A stretch of 64,000 bases of DNA. It comes from Clavelina lepadiformis. Lineage: Eukaryota; Chordata; Ascidiacea; Aplousobranchia; Clavelinidae. The DNA is taken from contig NC_135245.1 of the NCBI RefSeq assembly GCF_947623445.1, forward strand, positions 2,053,501 through 2,117,500. The letters are read 5' to 3'. This document shows positions 60,113 through 64,000 of the stretch, piece after piece (positions within the stretch are counted from its first letter, which is position 1; the number at the start of each line of letters is the position of its first letter). The position numbers were made by a program, and so were the translations under genes. Below the pieces are notes generated by a model. It was given only the letters and a program-made list of their open reading frames with translations. It was not told the DNA's origin and did not search any database.

Positions 60113-61995
60113 TTCTTTTCAAATTACAAGCTGAAGATATAGGAGTAAGATATATGGACAAAGCAAAAAAAAATTTATTCGTGATATATTAGGAATCAGA
60201 GTTGTAACTCTTTTCAGAGCTTTTCCCGTTCGAGTTCGGGTTGGGGCTTAAGTGTGAAACAAAATTGGTTCCAGATTTGGGCAAAAATTCATATTCACAC
60301 AATGCCACATTTTCGTCGTAAATTCACTTACACGAATGTGTATGCACTCAGCAGAGCGATTTAAACCTCTCGCATAGCGCATCAAGAAATGATGGTAGTC
60401 AAAGAATGGCATCAAAATATAACCGAAGAAAAGTGGCAAACGTCCGTCACTTAGTTGACTCTTTGAACGTGTCTGCACATAACCTATAATTCAAATTTCA
60501 AATCCATCTGTTGGTATGAAAACAGCAAGGCGGCCATCTTGCATCTTGTAATGGCTTTACATATTTTCCCTTTCTTTAAATGCAGGGAGTAATCTTTTAA
60601 TTTATTTAGATCTTTACAGTACTGTGACGGTTGTAGCGCCACCGCACGGTGACTTTGTCCAACCTTTGGGCTAACCGCTTTAAATATTTCTTAATTAGAC
60701 ATTGTGTTTATTACTGTGCGCTTGGTATGCGCGTTTTGCTTATTTATGTCTGCTTGGAAAGCAACCTCGTCATTTGTTCGGAGTTGGGACCCTCAAGCGC
60801 CACAGCACTTCATCTCATTTTCACTTAACTAACACTGCGTGCCAGCTGTGTAGGTCTTCTGTGGTTGGAGCCTGAGTCATGTTTTTTATTTTCAACTGCA
60901 ACAAAGCAAATGAAGGCTTATCAAAAATTAAACCCAAACCTGGATGCTTGTTCGTAAAATATTCAGCTAACTTTACAGACAAGCAGCTTACTGACTCCTG
61001 TTTTTCATAACGACACGCCAACTTCTTCAGTTTCGAGTTTCCCCGCTTTAAACGGACAATCATGAAGTTGTAAACTGCCTCCTCGACATTAACCCATCTT
61101 ACAAGTCAAGTTATAAATAAAATCAATTTAATCGGACGTCTTGAATAAATAAAAACGCTTTACGCATACAGCGTATTCCGATCCTAGTCACAACAGCGTT
61201 TTTAGCATGGGACGACCCTTGTCACAACCTTGAAAATAACCAACGGTTAGTTCAAGCCCACCGTGTGGAATGGTTCGCTTGATTAATGATTAAACTCTAA
61301 CAAACGAGACTCGATTCTTGCTTTGGGTACAGGAATGTCTCGAATTAAACAAACAGCAGCCATTTTATGACACGCAAGCAACGCCAAACAACGGAAGAAA
61401 AAACACTAAAGTACGCGACTAAAATGCAAACACCATAAACGCAATAGATTACACACAACTCGGTTCATAATAGCAATTCAGGAATGCAGCTGACTTCTTA
61501 AATGTACGTGTTTAAAAAGTGCAAAACTAACAATTCATATCATGCATTAAATGTCTAAATGGTGAATGTACCAGTTAATAAACTATATACATAAAGTATT
61601 AAAATCAGTCCTTTTGCCACATATTTAGTTGACAAAGTCATTTAACGAGGTATGTTGCCTTTAAAGTGATCAAATTTCGGTATGACTGTAACCTGCCATG
61701 CAGAAGTCGAGATAGAAGTTGGTCAACTTCAATTAACTTAATTCTTTCAAATAAATTGTAGCACACACAACGCAATTGAAAGTGGGTATGACTATGGCTA
61801 TGTTTTTTCATTTGTGATCTCATGTACAACGAATTGGAGATAACCTCCGTGACGTGGTATGAATTATCATTTTTAGCCTAAAACCGTAAAGGCCTATACC
61901 GTACATATAAAATATAAGAATAAGTGAAGCCATATAACAACAGAGCTCAAAAGAAATTCTCTCTGTTATAACACGAACTCGTAGACCATGTAATC
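60113..61995. other. Intergenic: 5' flank of unit 15 into 3' flank of unit 16
   Basis: Counterpart of 39668-41547. Around 61,050-61,170 the spacer matches a different version from units 5 and 10, again suggesting conversion in spacers. No gene is seen; the 80-codon minus frame at 60821 has no domain. Confidence 0.5.
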
Positions 61996-63485
61996 TTAAA
62001 GTTTAAAACAGATGCTCTTGTTTTCAAATTTCTTCTTTCTTTCTGACCACATTGTCTTGAATTTGTTTTCAAAAAAACCGTCCAAGTGTTGGCAGGTTTC
62101 ACTTATTCCTGGCACCACCATTTCATCGGGCATTCCAATTTTCTGTCGAAGTATTCCAGTTATGAAAACGTCGTCTGTATTTATGCGCTTTGAAGTCAAC
62201 GACGCTTCCCACAATTGTCTGATGACGCGAACGCTGGTTGTGTAGAATCCACCGAGGCAAAACTTGGGCCAGTTTGGCTCACTATAATCTTGTACAGAAA
62301 TAAAATTTTTGTGTTGTTTGTCCCGTATAGGATGCCCTGATTCTCTTGTTTCGTAAGTGCAAATGATTGGAAATTCTGGCCACTTTTCCTCAGAAATTTT
62401 TGCAATGTTTTTATCAACGGCCTCCATTAATTTTACGAGATCAATCATCATATCATCATCACCGCTGGAGTAGAAATATTGATGAGGAAGCTTGTCTGAG
62501 GTCCACCGCATCCCCGATAACGTCTTGAAACCGACATCTCTGAAATCATTGAAGCATTGTTTATCAAATAGAAATCCATGATTTAGAAGATGCCAGGTAG
62601 AATATATGTGAGTGAAAAATAACACAAATTTCACTCACTGGTATGCGTCCGAAACGTCGATTTGCAATATATCTCCGTATCTGTCATATTCCTCGTCCAA
62701 TAAAGCTTGAGTCGTTGCCTTTGCTTGACCAATCACAAAAACAATTTGGAAAGTGGCGCCATCGAGATGGCCTATAGAACCCCAGGTTTTACGAATCCAT
62801 TCGCGACGTCTCCCGTAAGATGCAGCCGACTTGATGAAAATAATCATACTCCAAGATATGTTTTTTCCTGCGAAAATATACCAAGGTCAGTTTCAACGTC
62901 GTTTGATTTAAATATGTGTAATTCAGAATGTTGAAACTGCTTTTTAATTGCAGTATACTTGTCTTTGAGAAATTTATTCATACTAACGTACCAAGTAAAC
63001 AGCTGCTTTTGTCGTTATTGGAATAAAACATTGGTTCTTTTAAAAACTTGTTCGACTTTGCGGAACTTGAAATTGTGCTATAAAGCGATTTATTGGAAGC
63101 GTAGGTTTTGTTCAAGGTTGTGACGTTTCTTGATTGCAACGTCATTTCCTTCTGCGTCGCTGCGTTGTTAACGGCTTCGAGATTATTTGACCTTTTACAA
63201 CTTTGGCTGCAAATCAAAAACCATGGCTTATTGTTAAACGCAGCATGTGTAAGAAATATTTTTTACTTTTACACAAGATATTGAGTTAAGACAAGTCGAT
63301 TCATTCGATTGAAACTTAGGTTTCTGTCTTTTGTTCTGAAATTCGAAAAAGTTTCCGATATATACTTACTGTTGAAGCTTTACATAGCTGGCTTGCATGG
63401 TAAGCAGTAACAGAACCCAAATGACAAGCCCAAACAGAACAGCAAAATACTTAAAATTTTTGTTGTGACCGTCAAGAAATAGCAT
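61996..63485 (-). CDS. GT31 beta-1,3-glycosyltransferase-like protein, unit 16 (367 aa)
   Basis: Exons: 63370-63485, 62992-63206, 62639-62867, 61996-62539 (complement). Intact. Exon 4 protein is the same as that of unit 6, including the A-type segment with Gly (ETRESGHPIRDKQHKNFISV). Small changes in exon 3 (QIDVSDAYQ for QVDVSDAYQ). DDD, WPKFC and TDDVFITG are present. Candidate promoter at 63786-63817, with the start of the 503-bp hAT element upstream. Confidence 0.86.
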
Positions 63486-63838
63486 TTCTTTTCAAATTAC
63501 AAGCTGAAGATATAGGAGTAAGATATATGGAAAAAGTAAAAATAAAATTTATTCGTGATATATTATGAATCAGAGTTGTAACTCTTTTCAGAGATGTTCG
63601 GTTCGAGTTCGGGTTGGGGCTTAAGTGTGAAACAAAACTGGTTCCAGATTTAGGCAAAAATTCATATTCACACTCTGCCACATTTTCGTCGTAAATTCAC
63701 TTACACGAATGTGTATGCACTCAGCAGAGCGATTTAAACCTTTGCATAACGCAACAAGTAATGATGATAGTCAGAGAATGGCATCAAAATATAACCGAAG
63801 AAAAGGGGCAAACGCCCATCACTAAGTTGACTCTTTAA
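63486..63838. other. 5' flank of unit 16
   Basis: AT-rich leader and candidate core promoter (63786-63817) like those of units 6, 11 and 12. No other gene is recognised. Confidence 0.5.
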
Positions 63839-64000
63839 TAGGCCTACCATATTTTCATCGCCAAAAAAGAGGACCATTTCGCCAGCAAGTACAATGCAAA
63901 TAAAGTTTTACGTTTAAAGAATTTATCACATGTTTTTGGATAATTATACGCATATGCCCAAGTAATGTATTCGGCTTCAGAATCATTTCGTCCTTTTCTG
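63839..64000. mobile_element. hAT-type element (503-bp family), cut by window end
   Basis: Starts TAGGCCTACCATAT directly after the CTCTTTAA duplication (63831-63838), as in units 6, 11 and 12. The right end lies outside the window. Confidence 0.88.

Larger units (their letters stand above)
56534..64000. repeat. Higher-order repeat, copy 3 (cut by window end)
   Basis: Contains units 15 and 16 and the start of the next spacer; it matches copy 2 at an offset of 20,446-20,448 bp. The array evidently continues beyond the window. Confidence 0.8.

Overview
The window is metazoan nuclear DNA. It is AT-rich, and its genes have short GT-AG introns of about 99-190 bp. It also carries several small hAT-type DNA transposons and solo LTRs. 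The compact introns and tandem lineage-specific expansion would fit an invertebrate such as a tunicate, but nothing read here fixes the species.

Almost all of the window is one tandem array of glycosyltransferase family 31 (beta-1,3-galactosyl/N-acetylglucosaminyltransferase-like) genes, all on the minus strand. I count 16 units plus one fragment at the left edge, numbered 0-16 from left to right. Each complete unit has four exons: a 116-nt exon with a type II membrane anchor, a 215-nt stem exon, a 229-nt exon with the first catalytic block, and a 544-547-nt exon with the DDD motif and the rest of the catalytic domain. Intron phases are 2, 1 and 2, giving a 367-368-residue Golgi-type enzyme. 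Seven units read through intact (1, 2, 3, 6, 11, 12, 16). Nine are broken: unit 4 by a nonsense codon, units 5, 10 and 15 by a shared 11-nt deletion, units 8, 9 and 14 by a shared 4-nt frameshift just before DDD, and units 7 and 13 by loss of their 5' half.

Layout. 1-1,742: exon-4 fragment (unit 0) and unique flank. 1,743-3,547: diverged unit 1. 4,921-13,782: two almost identical 4,431-bp tandem copies carrying units 2 and 3. 14,752-16,241: unit 4. From about 16,826 a higher-order repeat begins: copy 1 (16,826-36,087) has units 5, 6, 7, a BTB-Kelch gene, 8 and 9; copy 2 (36,088-56,533) has units 10, 11, 12, 13, a second BTB-Kelch gene and 14; copy 3 (56,534 to the end) starts with units 15 and 16. 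Offsets between matching landmarks show that copy 2 differs by one extra unit (12, about 4.94 kb) and by fusion of two neighbours (8 and 9 into 14, about 3.75 kb lost).

The two plus-strand BTB-Kelch genes are intronless 549-codon frames with no in-frame ATG at the front. Each sits where the 5' half of a glycosyltransferase unit has been lost. Five hAT-type element families with 8-bp target duplications, and one Ty3/Gypsy-like solo LTR, were inserted at different stages and act as clade markers.

The intact units should encode type II Golgi transferases differing mainly in one segment of about 30 residues in exon 4, while the rest of that exon is almost invariant, even in dead copies. That pattern points to gene conversion with a segregating variable cassette.
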